A stretch of DNA of 32,884 bases from contig CAMAVU010000014.1 of assembly GCA_945861935.1 (NCBI GenBank), forward strand, positions 1 to 32,884, given 5' to 3'. This DNA comes from Bifidobacterium breve. GTDB lineage: Bacteria; Actinomycetota; Thermoleophilia; Miltoncostaeales; Miltoncostaeaceae. Shown piece after piece: positions 15,420 to 23,859 of the stretch (its first letter is position 1; every line of letters starts with the position of its first letter). Below the pieces are notes generated by a model. The model was given only the letters and a program-made list of their open reading frames with translations. It was not told the DNA's origin and searched no databases. Made by a program: the position numbers and the translations under genes.

Positions 15420-17618
15420 GTGCCCCTCGTCGCCGCCCGTGCCCTGGACAGGGCGCTCGACTACGCGGTGCCCGCCGACCTGTCGGGGAACGTGGTTACC
15501 GGCGCTCTCGTGGCCGTGCGTCTGGGGCCGCGCGCTGTGCTGGGTGTCGTCGTGGGGCGCGATGCACCGACCCACGAGGGCGCGCTCGCGCCCATCGCGG
15601 GCGTGGTGGATGCACCCCCGGTGGCCGACCCGCTGCTCGCCCTCGCCCGATGGGTCTCGGTGCGTACCCTGGCGCCCCTTGGCGCGTGCCTTCGTCTGGT
15701 TCTGCCACCCGGTGCGGAGGGGGCGCTGCGGCGCGGGCAGGACGGCGCATGGCATCTGGGTGCCCCCACGGGTCAGGCGCGCGCGCGGCTCGTCGCCCGC
15801 GCGGTGGAGGGCGCGACCGATGCCGGCGGTCGGCGGGGCGCTGTGGTGGGTGAACTGCGCGCCGCCGGGGGGGTGCTTCCCGCGACCGATCTGGTGCGCA
15901 TCGCCGGCACCACCATGCCCACACTCCGGCGTCTGGCCGACGATGGCCAACTCACCCTCGCACCCGAGCGGCCCGACGTGAGCGGCCTCGACTGGTTCGG
16001 TCCCGCGCCGCCGCCCGACGAGCCCCCTGCACTCACCGGCGAGCAGGCCGCTGCAGCCCTGCGTATCGAGCAGGCCATCATGTCCGAGGGCGCTGACGCC
16101 CTGCTCCTCCACGGGGTCACCGGCTCGGGGAAGACCGAGGTGTACCTCCGTTCCATCGCTGCCGCGCGTGCCCGGGGTCTGACGTCGCTGGTCCTCGTCC
16201 CCGAGATTTCCCTTACGCCGCAGTTGCTCGGGCGCCTCCGGGCCCGGCTGGGCGAGCGGGTCGCGGTGTGGCACTCGGCGCTCGCGGCGTCCGAGCGCGC
16301 GGCCGAATACCGGCGCATCACGTCCGGGGAGGCCGATGTGGTGCTGGGTGCGCGCAGCGCCGTGTTCGCCCCGCTCGCCCGGCTGGGGCTGGTGATTGTG
16401 GACGAGGAGCATGACGCGTCGTACAAGCAGGACGCCACGCCCCGCTACGACGCCCGTCAGGTGGCCTATCGGCGGGCCCTCGATGCCGGCGCCGCGATCG
16501 TCTATGGCAGCGCCACGCCGCGCCCCGAGGCGTGGCACGCGCTCGAGCGCATCACCTTGACGCGACGCGCCGACGGGGCCGCACTGCCGCCCGTGGAGGT
16601 GGTGGACATGCGCACCCAGCCGCCCGGGCCGGTATCGCGCCCGCTCGCGCGGGCGCTCCAGCAGGCCGGGGAGCGGGGGGAGAAGGCCATCATCCTGCTC
16701 AACCGGCGCGGGTTCTCCCGCACCACCCTCTGCCGGTCGTGCGGGTGGATCGCCCGGTGCCCCGATTGCGACGTGCCGATGGTGCTCCACCGCGACGGGG
16801 GCCCCGAGCGTCTGGCCTGCCACCACTGCGGTCTGGAGCGCACGCCACCCCGTGCGTGCCCCTCGTGCCGCTCGGTAGACGTGGGACGCCAGGGGTCGGG
16901 TACCCAGGCCCTCGAGCAGGCGCTCCTGCGCATCGTCCCGGACACGCGGCTGATACGTCTGGACGCCGACAGCGCGGCGCGCCGTGGCGGCATCGTCGGG
17001 CTTCTCAGGGAGTTCAGCCGACCCGGGCCGGCGATCCTCCTGGGCACTCAGATGGTGGCGAAGGGCCATGATCTGCCCGACGTCACTGTCGCGGGCATCC
17101 TGGATGCCGATGCGGCCCTGCAGCACGCGGACTTCCGTTCCGAGGAGCGCACCTTCTCGCTCATCGTGCAACTGGCCGGTCGCGCCGGGCGTCGCCTCGG
17201 GGAGCCCGCGTGCGTGGTGGTGCAGGCGTGGGAGCCCACCGCACGGGCCGTGCGGCTGGGCGCCGCCCATGCCGTCGAGGAGTTCCTTGAGGGCGAGATC
17301 GTCCGGCGCAGCGCCCGTGGGATGCCCCCGCACGGACACCTCGTGCGCATCGTGGTGGGGGGTGAGTCGGCGGAGCGCGTGGCTGAGGTGGCCGTGCAGA
17401 TCGCCGATGCGCTGGCCGGGGGCGATCCCGCGATGGTGGTCCGCGGTCCGTCCCGCCTGCACCGCCTGCGTGGACGCACGCGGCGCGCGATTCTGCTCCA
17501 GGCCCCGCGGCTCTCCACCCTCACCGCCGCTGTGCGCGCCGTGCTCAACGCCCCCGGTGGTCCGGCCAGCCGGTCAGGGGTGCGCATCGGTGTGGATGTG
17601 GACCCGCAGGACACCTGA
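15420..17618 (+). CDS. priA: Primosomal protein N' (replication restart helicase PriA)
   Basis: Recognises stalled forks and reloads the replicative helicase. It has 732 residues. The N-terminal 3'-end and fork-binding domain precedes the SF2 helicase core, with Walker A GVTGSGKTEVY, DEEHDASYKQD (DEEH box) and YGSATPRPE. A zinc region has four CxxC pairs (CRSC, CPDC, CHHC, CPSC). The core continues with GTQMVAKGHDLPDVT and QLAGRAGR. Unlike some actinobacterial homologues, the Walker and DEEH motifs are intact, so the helicase should be active. GTG at 15420 is the most likely start (VPLVAARALDRALDYAVP fits the family N-terminus), with a G-rich stretch 14 bases upstream. Frame-compatible sequence further upstream lies inside metK. 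Confidence 0.93.
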   Translation: MPLVAARALDRALDYAVPADLSGNVVTGALVAVRLGPRAVLGVVVGRDAPTHEGALAPIAGVVDAPPVADPLLALARWVSVRTLAPLGACLRLVLPPGAEGALRRGQDGAWHLGAPTGQARARLVARAVEGATDAGGRRGAVVGELRAAGGVLPATDLVRIAGTTMPTLRRLADDGQLTLAPERPDVSGLDWFGPAPPPDEPPALTGEQAAAALRIEQAIMSEGADALLLHGVTGSGKTEVYLRSIAAARARGLTSLVLVPEISLTPQLLGRLRARLGERVAVWHSALAASERAAEYRRITSGEADVVLGARSAVFAPLARLGLVIVDEEHDASYKQDATPRYDARQVAYRRALDAGAAIVYGSATPRPEAWHALERITLTRRADGAALPPVEVVDMRTQPPGPVSRPLARALQQAGERGEKAIILLNRRGFSRTTLCRSCGWIARCPDCDVPMVLHRDGGPERLACHHCGLERTPPRACPSCRSVDVGRQGSGTQALEQALLRIVPDTRLIRLDADSAARRGGIVGLLREFSRPGPAILLGTQMVAKGHDLPDVTVAGILDADAALQHADFRSEERTFSLIVQLAGRAGRRLGEPACVVVQAWEPTARAVRLGAAHAVEEFLEGEIVRRSARGMPPHGHLVRIVVGGESAERVAEVAVQIADALAGGDPAMVVRGPSRLHRLRGRTRRAILLQAPRLSTLTAAVRAVLNAPGGPASRSGVRIGVDVDPQDT

Positions 17619-17678
17619 AAACCGGCATGCGATCCCGGTACCCTGCCCCCGGCCCGAAACCCGACCAGAGGTCCCACG
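17619..17678 (+). promoter_or_regulatory. Promoter and ribosome-binding site of the unknown gene
   Basis: TACCCT (17639-17644) is 34 bases before the ATG, and AGAGG (17667-17671) is 7 bases before it. This looks like a -10 box with a short conventional leader. No convincing -35 is seen. It suggests the gene is transcribed separately from metK-priA. Confidence 0.4.
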
Positions 17679-18500
17679 ATGCCCGCCCCGCGACTCTTCG
17701 CGTCACACTCCGAGCCCCGCGCCCAGTGGACCCACGTCCTCGCGTCCGTCCTCGCCCTGTGCGGCCCCCGGCACCGCACGGCGCTGATGCGGGAGTTCCT
17801 CGATTTTGACATCGCGGGAGCCGACACGGCAATCGTGCGTGAGTTCGCGCCGGCCGGCGACGACGTCATCGACATCGTCATCCAGGACCGTGACAAGGCA
17901 TGGGCCCTCGGCGTGCAGTCGTCACTGGCGTTCCAGGGCGACATCGCCGCCCGTCTGACGGCGGCTGCCGGAGCCCTCACCGACTTCGATCGCGTCATCG
18001 TGATGGGCATCACCGCCGACCGGAAGCCGGGCCCGTACATGGACGCCGTCGCCGCCACCGGCGTCGAGACGCGGTACTGCTCGTGGCTGCGCGTTCGCGA
18101 CTGGGTGCAGGAACGCCCCGAGCGTGGCCGGGCGGAGGGCGTGGACATGGCCGTGCTGCAGCAGGCCGAGTACTTCCTCACGCCCAACGTCGCCGAGCTG
18201 TACCGGCTGGAGGACATCGTGCCCACGGTGCCGCTGCCCGCCCGTGAGGCCGTCACCGCCGCCTACTTCGGTCTCAACGACCTGTCGCCGGCCCCGCGCA
18301 TCGACCAGGCACCGGACGGCGCTACCGCAACCTTCCCGCGCACCGGTGCCGGGAAGGCCGAGCTCGTCATCCGCGGAGGGTCCGCGTCGCTCGCGCTCGA
18401 CGGGATGCCCGGGATCGCCATCGGTTCGGGCGGTGACTGGGAGGCCGCCGCATCGGGCGCCCTCGCCACGGCGCGGCGCCTGTTGCCGCCGAAGCGGTAG
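17679..18500 (+). CDS. Conserved-looking protein of unknown function (possible degenerate PD-(D/E)XK fold)
   Basis: I do not recognise this 273-residue protein with confidence. It has no signal peptide or membrane segment. Residues 60-105 show the alternation D65-IVIQ, then ALGVQSS at 76-82, a helix, and a strand VIVMGITADR. This resembles the core of PD-(D/E)XK nuclease-like proteins, where D-x-n-(D/E)-x-K is catalytic, but here the second motif would be Q80-S81-S82, so any such nuclease site would be dead. A C-terminal part after residue 205 is separated by a proline-rich linker. Codon usage matches its neighbours and there is no sign of recent transfer. It sits between priA and def, which are adjacent in many genomes. 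The fold suggestion is speculative. Confidence 0.7.
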   Translation: MPAPRLFASHSEPRAQWTHVLASVLALCGPRHRTALMREFLDFDIAGADTAIVREFAPAGDDVIDIVIQDRDKAWALGVQSSLAFQGDIAARLTAAAGALTDFDRVIVMGITADRKPGPYMDAVAATGVETRYCSWLRVRDWVQERPERGRAEGVDMAVLQQAEYFLTPNVAELYRLEDIVPTVPLPAREAVTAAYFGLNDLSPAPRIDQAPDGATATFPRTGAGKAELVIRGGSASLALDGMPGIAIGSGGDWEAAASGALATARRLLPPKR

Positions 18501-18616
18501 TCACCGCCACTGGCGCGGGCGCCGGTCATCACCCGCGTCCCGGCGGTACCATCAGGGGGTTGGCCCAGCCCCGCACGGCGTCGTGGGGGCCAACGGGGCG
18601 GTGGTACCCTGAGGCC
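18501..18616 (+). promoter_or_regulatory. def upstream region with two TAnnnT boxes and a hairpin
   Basis: TACCCT (18605-18610) lies 6 bases before the def ATG. A second box, TACCAT (18547-18552), lies 7 bases before an in-frame TTG (18560). Between them TTGGCCC (18560-18566) can pair with GGGCCAA (18587-18593) around a 20-base loop. There is no T-tract, so this is not an obvious terminator for the upstream gene. The two boxes lie in a partial direct repeat (GGCGGTACC and GGCGGTGGTACC). Confidence 0.4.
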
Positions 18617-19168
18617 ATGTCGCAACGGTCGTTCGATGAGCCCGGGCGCGAGGCGGTTCGCCGTGCTGCGCTCGAGCACATCCGTCAGTACGGGGACCCG
18701 GTCCTGCGCGCCGCCGCGCGCCGCGTGGAGGTGTTCGACGACGCCCTCGTGGCCGAGGCGCACGAGATGGTGCGGATCATGGATGACGGGCGCGGAGTGG
18801 GGCTTGCGGCCCCACAGTTGGGGCGCCTCCGGCGCCTCATCGTGGTACAGCCGTATGACGATGAGCCGACACACGTGCTCGTGAACCCCGAGGTCATCTC
18901 GTGCAGCGACGAGGAGGAGGTCGCGACCGAGGGCTGCCTCTCCATCGGCGAGGTGCACGTGAGCGTGTCGCGCCCCGTGGCGATCCGTATCCGGGCGCAG
19001 GACCTGAACGGCACGCAGTTCGAAGCGGATCTCGAGGGCTTCGCAGCGCGCGTGGTCCAGCACGAGGTGGACCACCTCGACGGCGTCCTGATCCTCGACC
19101 GCGCCACTCCCGAGGACCGCCGTGCCGCCCTCGCCGAGTTGCGCGACTCTCTGCTGCCCACCGCCTAG
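18617..19168 (+). CDS. def: Peptide deformylase
   Basis: Removes the formyl group from N-terminal methionine of new proteins. It has 183 residues. All three family motifs are present: GVGLAAPQ, EGCLS with metal ligand C107, and HEVDH with metal ligands H149 and H153 and catalytic E150. ATG at 18617 gives MSQRSFDEPGREAV and has a TACCCT box 6 bases upstream, suggesting a leaderless message. An in-frame TTG at 18560 with its own box 7 bases upstream would add 19 residues. fmt follows 12 bases after the stop; the pair act on opposite ends of the formyl cycle and are usually cotranscribed. Confidence 0.96.
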   Translation: MSQRSFDEPGREAVRRAALEHIRQYGDPVLRAAARRVEVFDDALVAEAHEMVRIMDDGRGVGLAAPQLGRLRRLIVVQPYDDEPTHVLVNPEVISCSDEEEVATEGCLSIGEVHVSVSRPVAIRIRAQDLNGTQFEADLEGFAARVVQHEVDHLDGVLILDRATPEDRRAALAELRDSLLPTA

Positions 19169-19180
19169 GCGGCTCTGGCC

Positions 19181-20089
19181 ATGAAGATCATGTTCGCGGG
19201 CAGCCCCGCGCCGGCTGTTCCCGTGCTGGACGCGCTGGTCCGCTCGTGCCACGAGGTGGCGCTGGTTGTCACGCGCGAGGACCGCCCGCGTGGCCGCACG
19301 GGCACCCCGCTGCCCACTCCCGTGGGCGAGGCCGCAGCGGTGCTGGACATCCCGGTGCTCACGCCGGCCTCGATCAACTCCCCGGACGCGCTCGCCGTGA
19401 TGCGGGCCGCGGACGCGGGTGCGCTGGTCGTGGCGGCCTTCGGCCAGATCCTCCGGGACGACATCCTCGCGGGATGGCCGTGCATCAACGTGCACTACTC
19501 GCTGCTCCCGGCCTACCGGGGCGCCGCGCCGGTCGAGCGCGCCCTCATGGACGGCGTCACCGACACCGGTACCACGATCATGCTCATGGACGAGGGTCTC
19601 GACACCGGCCCCATCATCGAGTCCGTGCCGGTGGGCCTCGCCCGGGAGGATGACGCCGGGTCGCTGCTCATGAAGATGGCCGCGGCATCAGGCCCCGCCC
19701 TGGTGCGCGCCCTCGACGCGCTGGAGGCCGGGACGCTTGCGACCACCCCGCAGCCCGGGGAGGGTGCATCGGTGGCCGCGAAGATCACCGATGCCGACCG
19801 GCCGATCGACCCGGCGCGCACGGCGGAGGCGATCGAGGATCAGGTGCGCGCCCTGTCGCCCCATATCGGCGCGACCATCGGCATCGACGGGTACCGGTTC
19901 AAGGTATGGAGGGTCGCGCCCACGCACGCCGGCGCGGTGCCCGGTCTGGTGCGCGACGCAGGGCGTCTGCTGCTGGGAACGGCGTCCGGCGGACTGGAGA
20001 TCGTGGAAATGCAGCCGCCCGGCAAGGGTCGGATGCACGGTGATGCATTCCTGAGGGGGTACCGTGGTGGACTCGCACTCACGTCCTAG
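19181..20089 (+). CDS. fmt: Methionyl-tRNA formyltransferase
   Basis: Formylates initiator Met-tRNA using 10-formyltetrahydrofolate. It has 302 residues. The N-terminal formyltransferase domain has the conserved NVHYSLLPAYRGAAPVERAL block (catalytic Asn and His) and DEGLDTGPII (catalytic Asp). A C-terminal tRNA-binding domain spans about residues 200-302. The start at ATG 19181 (MKIMFAGSP) is the normal family N-terminus. Its 3' end overlaps the rsmB start by 26 bases in another frame. The def-fmt-rsmB order is widely conserved. Confidence 0.96.
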   Translation: MKIMFAGSPAPAVPVLDALVRSCHEVALVVTREDRPRGRTGTPLPTPVGEAAAVLDIPVLTPASINSPDALAVMRAADAGALVVAAFGQILRDDILAGWPCINVHYSLLPAYRGAAPVERALMDGVTDTGTTIMLMDEGLDTGPIIESVPVGLAREDDAGSLLMKMAAASGPALVRALDALEAGTLATTPQPGEGASVAAKITDADRPIDPARTAEAIEDQVRALSPHIGATIGIDGYRFKVWRVAPTHAGAVPGLVRDAGRLLLGTASGGLEIVEMQPPGKGRMHGDAFLRGYRGGLALTS

Positions 20090-21416
20090 CAACCCACGCG
20101 AGCATGTTGTGCAGGCCTCGCCCGCACGGCGTCTTGCCTTTCGGGTGCTGCGTCGCGTGGACGACGGCGCGTATGCCGACCGCGCCCTGATCGCGGAGTG
20201 CGCGCGCGCCCGGCTCGAGCCGCGTGAGCGTCATCAGGCGCAGCGGCTGGCCTTCGGTGCTGTGCAGATGCGTCGCCTGCTGGACTGGCTGATTGATGGC
20301 GCGGCCGAAAAGCCGGAGCGGATTGAGCCGGCGGTGCGCGACGTGCTCCGGCTGGGTGCCTACGAGGTGATCGCCTCCGACGGTACGCCCGACCATGCTG
20401 CCGTGGATCAGGCGGTGCTCCTCACCCTGTCGCTGCCGGGGGCCCGTCCCCGGGGGAAGGCCCGCGCCGGGCTGGTGAACGCCGTCCTCCGGCGGATCGT
20501 CGCCGACGGGCCCGGGCGCATCGCGGCGCTCGGAGCCGCGGATCAGGCCCTGCTCAACTCATTCCCCGACTGGATCGCCGACGGTCTGGTGCGATCCCTC
20601 GGCACGGACGCCGCCGGGGCAGTGATGGCCGCCGCCAACCTGCCGTCCGAGTCCGCCATCCGGTGGAATACGCTGCGCGGCCCGCGCGAGGCATTCGAGG
20701 CCGACCTGCCGCCCTGGCACGGCGACCCGCTGCTGCCCGAAGCCATGGTGCTGGAGGAGCCCTTCGCGCTGGAGGAGTCTGCGGCATGGGCCGCCGGGCA
20801 GGTGATGGCCCAGAGCCGTGCCTCGATGATTCCCGCGCGGGCGCTCGCTCTGCAACCGGGTGAGCGCGTACTCGACCTCTGCGCCGCACCCGGTGCGAAG
20901 GCCACGCACATTGCGGCGCTGGCGGAGGGAGGGGTCGAGATCGTGGCTGTGGAGTTGCACGCGGCCCGCGCCCGGGCGCTGAGCGAGCACGCCGAGCGGA
21001 TGGGCGCAGCCATGACGGTGATCACCGGCGATGGCCGCGAGGTGAACCTTCCGGGCGACGGGTTCGACGCGGTGCTGGTGGATGCGCCCTGCACGGGCAC
21101 GGGCGTGCTGTCATCACGGCCCGACGCCCGGTGGCGACGGCGTGAGGAGGCGCTCGCCCCGCTCATCGAGGTCCAGAGCGGCCTTCTGGCCCGGGCGCTC
21201 GACGTCATCCGGCCGGGTGGCCGGGTGGTCTACTCCACCTGCAGCCTGCTGCGCGAGGAGAACGAGGACGTCGTCCGCGCATCCGGGGCCCGGGTGGACG
21301 ACCTCACCGCGGAGTTCCCGGGGATGGCCTCGCCCGACCTTCCGGGCACCCTGCGCCTGCTCCCGCACGTCCATGGCACCGATGGCTTCTTCGTCGCCCG
21401 GTTGCGCGGCCGATAA
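20064..21416 (+). CDS. rsmB: 16S rRNA (cytosine-967-C5)-methyltransferase RsmB
   Basis: Methylates a cytosine of 16S rRNA (C967 in E. coli) with SAM. It has 450 residues. The N-terminal NusB-like helical domain covers about residues 20-155. The Rossmann methyltransferase domain contains VLDLCAAPGAKATHIA, DAPCTGTGVLSSRPDARWRR with one conserved cysteine, and VYSTCSLLREENEDVV with the second catalytic cysteine. GTG at 20064 is chosen because GAGGGGG lies 4 bases upstream; it overlaps the end of fmt by 26 bases. The stop TAA is also the start of a putative -10 box for rpe. Confidence 0.94.
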   Translation: MVDSHSRPSNPREHVVQASPARRLAFRVLRRVDDGAYADRALIAECARARLEPRERHQAQRLAFGAVQMRRLLDWLIDGAAEKPERIEPAVRDVLRLGAYEVIASDGTPDHAAVDQAVLLTLSLPGARPRGKARAGLVNAVLRRIVADGPGRIAALGAADQALLNSFPDWIADGLVRSLGTDAAGAVMAAANLPSESAIRWNTLRGPREAFEADLPPWHGDPLLPEAMVLEEPFALEESAAWAAGQVMAQSRASMIPARALALQPGERVLDLCAAPGAKATHIAALAEGGVEIVAVELHAARARALSEHAERMGAAMTVITGDGREVNLPGDGFDAVLVDAPCTGTGVLSSRPDARWRRREEALAPLIEVQSGLLARALDVIRPGGRVVYSTCSLLREENEDVVRASGARVDDLTAEFPGMASPDLPGTLRLLPHVHGTDGFFVARLRGR

Positions 21417-21426
21417 CCTGCCACCG
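21414..21426 (+). promoter_or_regulatory. Putative leaderless promoter of rpe inside the rsmB stop
   Basis: TAACCT (21414-21419) begins with the rsmB stop codon and ends 7 bases before the rpe ATG. There is no Shine-Dalgarno. It matches the spacing seen at aroA, recQ, def, ribH and scpA. Confidence 0.4.
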
Positions 21427-22101
21427 ATGGCCGAGATGCCCGCTATGCCCGCGGTGTGCCCGTCGCTCATGTCTGCGGACCCGCTCCGGTTCGGCGAGCA
21501 GGTCCCCGCCCTGCTCGATGCCGGTGCCTGCGTCTTCCACGTGGACGTGATGGACGGTCGCTTCGTGCCCAACCTCATGATGGGTACGGAGATCACACGG
21601 GGCATCGCCGGGCTCGTCCGCGAACGCGGCGGGCGTGTGGACGTGCATCTCATGGTCGAGCGGCCCGGTGACGCCATTGGCTGGTTCGCACCGCACGCCG
21701 ACATGATCAGCGTGCACGTGGAGGCCGACCCGCATCCGCACCAACTGCTCGGCCAGATCCGCGCGGCCGGGTGCCTGGCCGGCATCGCCATCAACCCGGG
21801 CACGCCGCTCGAGGTCGTGATGCCGCTCGCAGAGCGCCTCGACTATGTGAACTGCATGGGTGTGAACCCGGGGTTCAGCGGCCAGTCGTTCATCCCCGGG
21901 ACGCTCGCGCGACTGAGGGCCCTGCGCGACATGCTGCCCACGACGGTCGCACTGCAGGTGGATGGCGGGATCGGGCCGGCCAACGCTGCGGACGCCCGTG
22001 CGTGCGGCGCCGACCTGCTGGTGTCGGCATCGGCCATCTTCGGCGCCCCGGACCCCGTGGCCGCATACGCCGACCTCGTCGAGCGGGTCGCCGCGGCGTG
22101 A
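21427..22101 (+). CDS. rpe: Ribulose-phosphate 3-epimerase
   Basis: Interconverts ribulose 5-phosphate and xylulose 5-phosphate. It has 224 residues forming a TIM barrel. CPSLMSADPLRFGEQV starts the barrel, HVDVMDGRFVPNLMMG carries metal-binding His and Asp, VHLMVERPGDAI follows, and MGVNPGFSGQSFIP and LQVDGGIGPANA hold the catalytic Asp and phosphate loop. ATG at 21427 lacks a Shine-Dalgarno but follows a TAACCT box. The stop overlaps the ribD GTG (GTGA). Coupling to ribD makes sense because ribulose 5-phosphate, the substrate here, is also the RibB substrate for riboflavin. Confidence 0.96.
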   Translation: MAEMPAMPAVCPSLMSADPLRFGEQVPALLDAGACVFHVDVMDGRFVPNLMMGTEITRGIAGLVRERGGRVDVHLMVERPGDAIGWFAPHADMISVHVEADPHPHQLLGQIRAAGCLAGIAINPGTPLEVVMPLAERLDYVNCMGVNPGFSGQSFIPGTLARLRALRDMLPTTVALQVDGGIGPANAADARACGADLLVSASAIFGAPDPVAAYADLVERVAAA

Positions 22102-23243
22102 GCGGCCCCGGCCGTCCGACCGCGGCCGAGCGCAGCCTGCTCATCCGCGCCGGCGTGCTCGCGGCCCGGGGCCACGGGCGGGTGAGCCCCAATCCTGCGG
22201 TGGGCGCCGTGGTCATGATCGGTGGACGGGTGGTGGGGGAGGGCTGGCACGAGGGCGCTGGCCTGGCCCACGCCGAGCCGGTGGCCCTCGCAGCCGCGGG
22301 TGACGCGGCCCGGGGCGCAACGCTGGTGTGCACGCTCGAGCCGTGCTCGCACACCGGGCGCACGGGGCCGTGCACGCAGGCGATCATCGGGGCCGGCATC
22401 GCGCGGGTGGTCATCGGGGCGCTGGACCCGCTGGAGCGGACGCGCGGCGAGGGGGTGAGGATTCTCCGGCAGGCCGGGATCGAGGTGGCGGTGGCCGACG
22501 GCAGTGACGCCGCCCGCGCCCGGGAGGTCGCCGCGCCCTTCCTCATCTGGGCGGCCACGGGCCGTCCCGAGGTGACCCTGAAGATGGCCGCGTCGCTGGA
22601 CGGCCGCGTGGCCACGCGCACCGGCGAGACGCGGTGGATCTCGGGTCCCGAGGCCCGTTCCCTGGTGCACCGCTGGCGGGCTGACGCGGATGCCGTGGCG
22701 GTGGGGGTGGGCACGGCTGTGGCCGACGATCCGATGCTCACCGCTCGCGGGATGCCGGTGGCGGCGGGGCGGGCCGCCCTGCGCGTGGTGCTCGACCCGC
22801 ACGCGCGGCTGCCCCTCACGGCCGCGCTGCTCGCGACCCTCGACGAGGCCCCGGTGCTCGTGGTGGCGGGATCCGGGGCGCCTGCAGAGCGCGTTTCCGC
22901 CCTGCAGTCGGCCGGGGCGGATGTGGAGGTGACCCCGGCTGCCCATGGGCCCATGTACCTCGGTGAGGCGCTCGACGCCCTCGGACGCCGCGAGGTGCAG
23001 TCGGTGCTCGTGGAGGGCGGGCCGACGATCGCCGGGGCCATGCTCGACGCAGGCCTTGTGGACGTGCTCGCGTGGGTGGTTGCACCCGTCGTCATCGGTG
23101 GCGACGGCGCCCCCGTGGCGGCGCGGGGAGTGGGCGCCGACCGCATCGCCGGCGCCCCGCGGGTGCAGCGCCCGCGCATCGAGCGCCTCGGCGATGATGT
23201 ACTGGTGATGGGTCGGCTGCGGCCCGTGCCGGGGGAGGAGTGA
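22098..23243 (+). CDS. ribD: Riboflavin biosynthesis bifunctional deaminase/reductase RibD
   Basis: Deaminates the GTP-derived pyrimidine and reduces its ribosyl side chain. It has 381 residues. The N-terminal cytidine-deaminase-like domain has the zinc ligands H58 (HAEPVAL, catalytic E60), C83 and C92 (EPCSHTGRTGPC). The C-terminal DHFR-like reductase starts near residue 153 (EVTLKMAASLDGRVATRTGETRWISG) and contains VLVEGGPTIAG. The GTG start overlaps the rpe stop. It begins the ribD-ribE-ribBA run. No FMN riboswitch is possible at this junction because the genes overlap. Confidence 0.95.
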   Translation: MSGPGRPTAAERSLLIRAGVLAARGHGRVSPNPAVGAVVMIGGRVVGEGWHEGAGLAHAEPVALAAAGDAARGATLVCTLEPCSHTGRTGPCTQAIIGAGIARVVIGALDPLERTRGEGVRILRQAGIEVAVADGSDAARAREVAAPFLIWAATGRPEVTLKMAASLDGRVATRTGETRWISGPEARSLVHRWRADADAVAVGVGTAVADDPMLTARGMPVAAGRAALRVVLDPHARLPLTAALLATLDEAPVLVVAGSGAPAERVSALQSAGADVEVTPAAHGPMYLGEALDALGRREVQSVLVEGGPTIAGAMLDAGLVDVLAWVVAPVVIGGDGAPVAARGVGADRIAGAPRVQRPRIERLGDDVLVMGRLRPVPGEE

Positions 23244-23247
23244 GGGC

Positions 23248-23859
23248 GTGTTCACGGGCCTCGTGGAGGAAGTGGGGACGGTTCGGGAGCGGACCCCCGG
23301 CCGCGCGGGCGCACGTCTGGTGATCGGGTGCCTCGTGATCGGTGAGGGTCTGGCCATCGGTGACTCCGTGGCCGTGGATGGCGCCTGCCTGACCGTGGTG
23401 GAGATGGCGGGGGACTCCTTTGCGGTGGACTGCGTGGAGGAGACGCTCCGGCGCACGTCCCTGGGCGACCGGCAGCCGGGGGACCTGGTGAACCTCGAGC
23501 GCGCGATGCGCGTGGGCGACCGGCTCGGTGGGCACATCGTCCAGGGGCACGTGGACGGCACCGGGACGGTCCGCGCCGTCACGCCCGAGGGGGACGGCGC
23601 ACTGATGTCGGTGGCCGCGCCACCGGAGGTGCTCCGCTACGTGGTGGAGAAGGGCAGCATCACGGTGGATGGCGTGAGCCTGACCGTCGCCGACCGCCAG
23701 CCCGACGGTTTCACGATCGCCCTGATCCCGCACACCATGGAGGCGACCACTCTGGGGGGCACCGCCGCAGGCCGCAGGGTGAACTTGGAGGCCGACGTAC
23801 TGGCAAAGTACGTGGAGGCGCTCGCGCCGCCGCCACCGGACCCGGGGGGACCCTCCTGA
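23248..23859 (+). CDS. ribE: Riboflavin synthase, alpha subunit
   Basis: Dismutates two lumazine molecules to riboflavin and a pyrimidine. It has 203 residues with two similar lumazine-binding barrels: [12 protein letters not shown]...[13 protein letters not shown] in the first half, and [14 protein letters not shown]...[12 protein letters not shown] in the second. The GTG start at 23248 gives the invariant MFTGLVEE N-terminus, with GGAGG a few bases upstream overlapping the ribD end. Its TGA overlaps the CTG proposed as the ribBA start. Confidence 0.96.
   Translation: MFTGLVEEVGTVRERTPGRAGARLVIGCLVIGEGLAIGDSVAVDGACLTVVEMAGDSFAVDCVEETLRRTSLGDRQPGDLVNLERAMRVGDRLGGHIVQGHVDGTGTVRAVTPEGDGALMSVAAPPEVLRYVVEKGSITVDGVSLTVADRQPDGFTIALIPHTMEATTLGGTAAGRRVNLEADVLAKYVEALAPPPPDPGGPS

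Noticed and set aside
15345-17462. Minus-strand open frame of about 700 codons opposite priA
   Set aside because: Same composition artefact; priA on the plus strand has intact motifs throughout and no start signal supports the antisense frame.
22050-22100. FMN riboswitch upstream of ribD
   Set aside because: ribD overlaps the rpe stop, so there is no leader; rpe itself appears leaderless.
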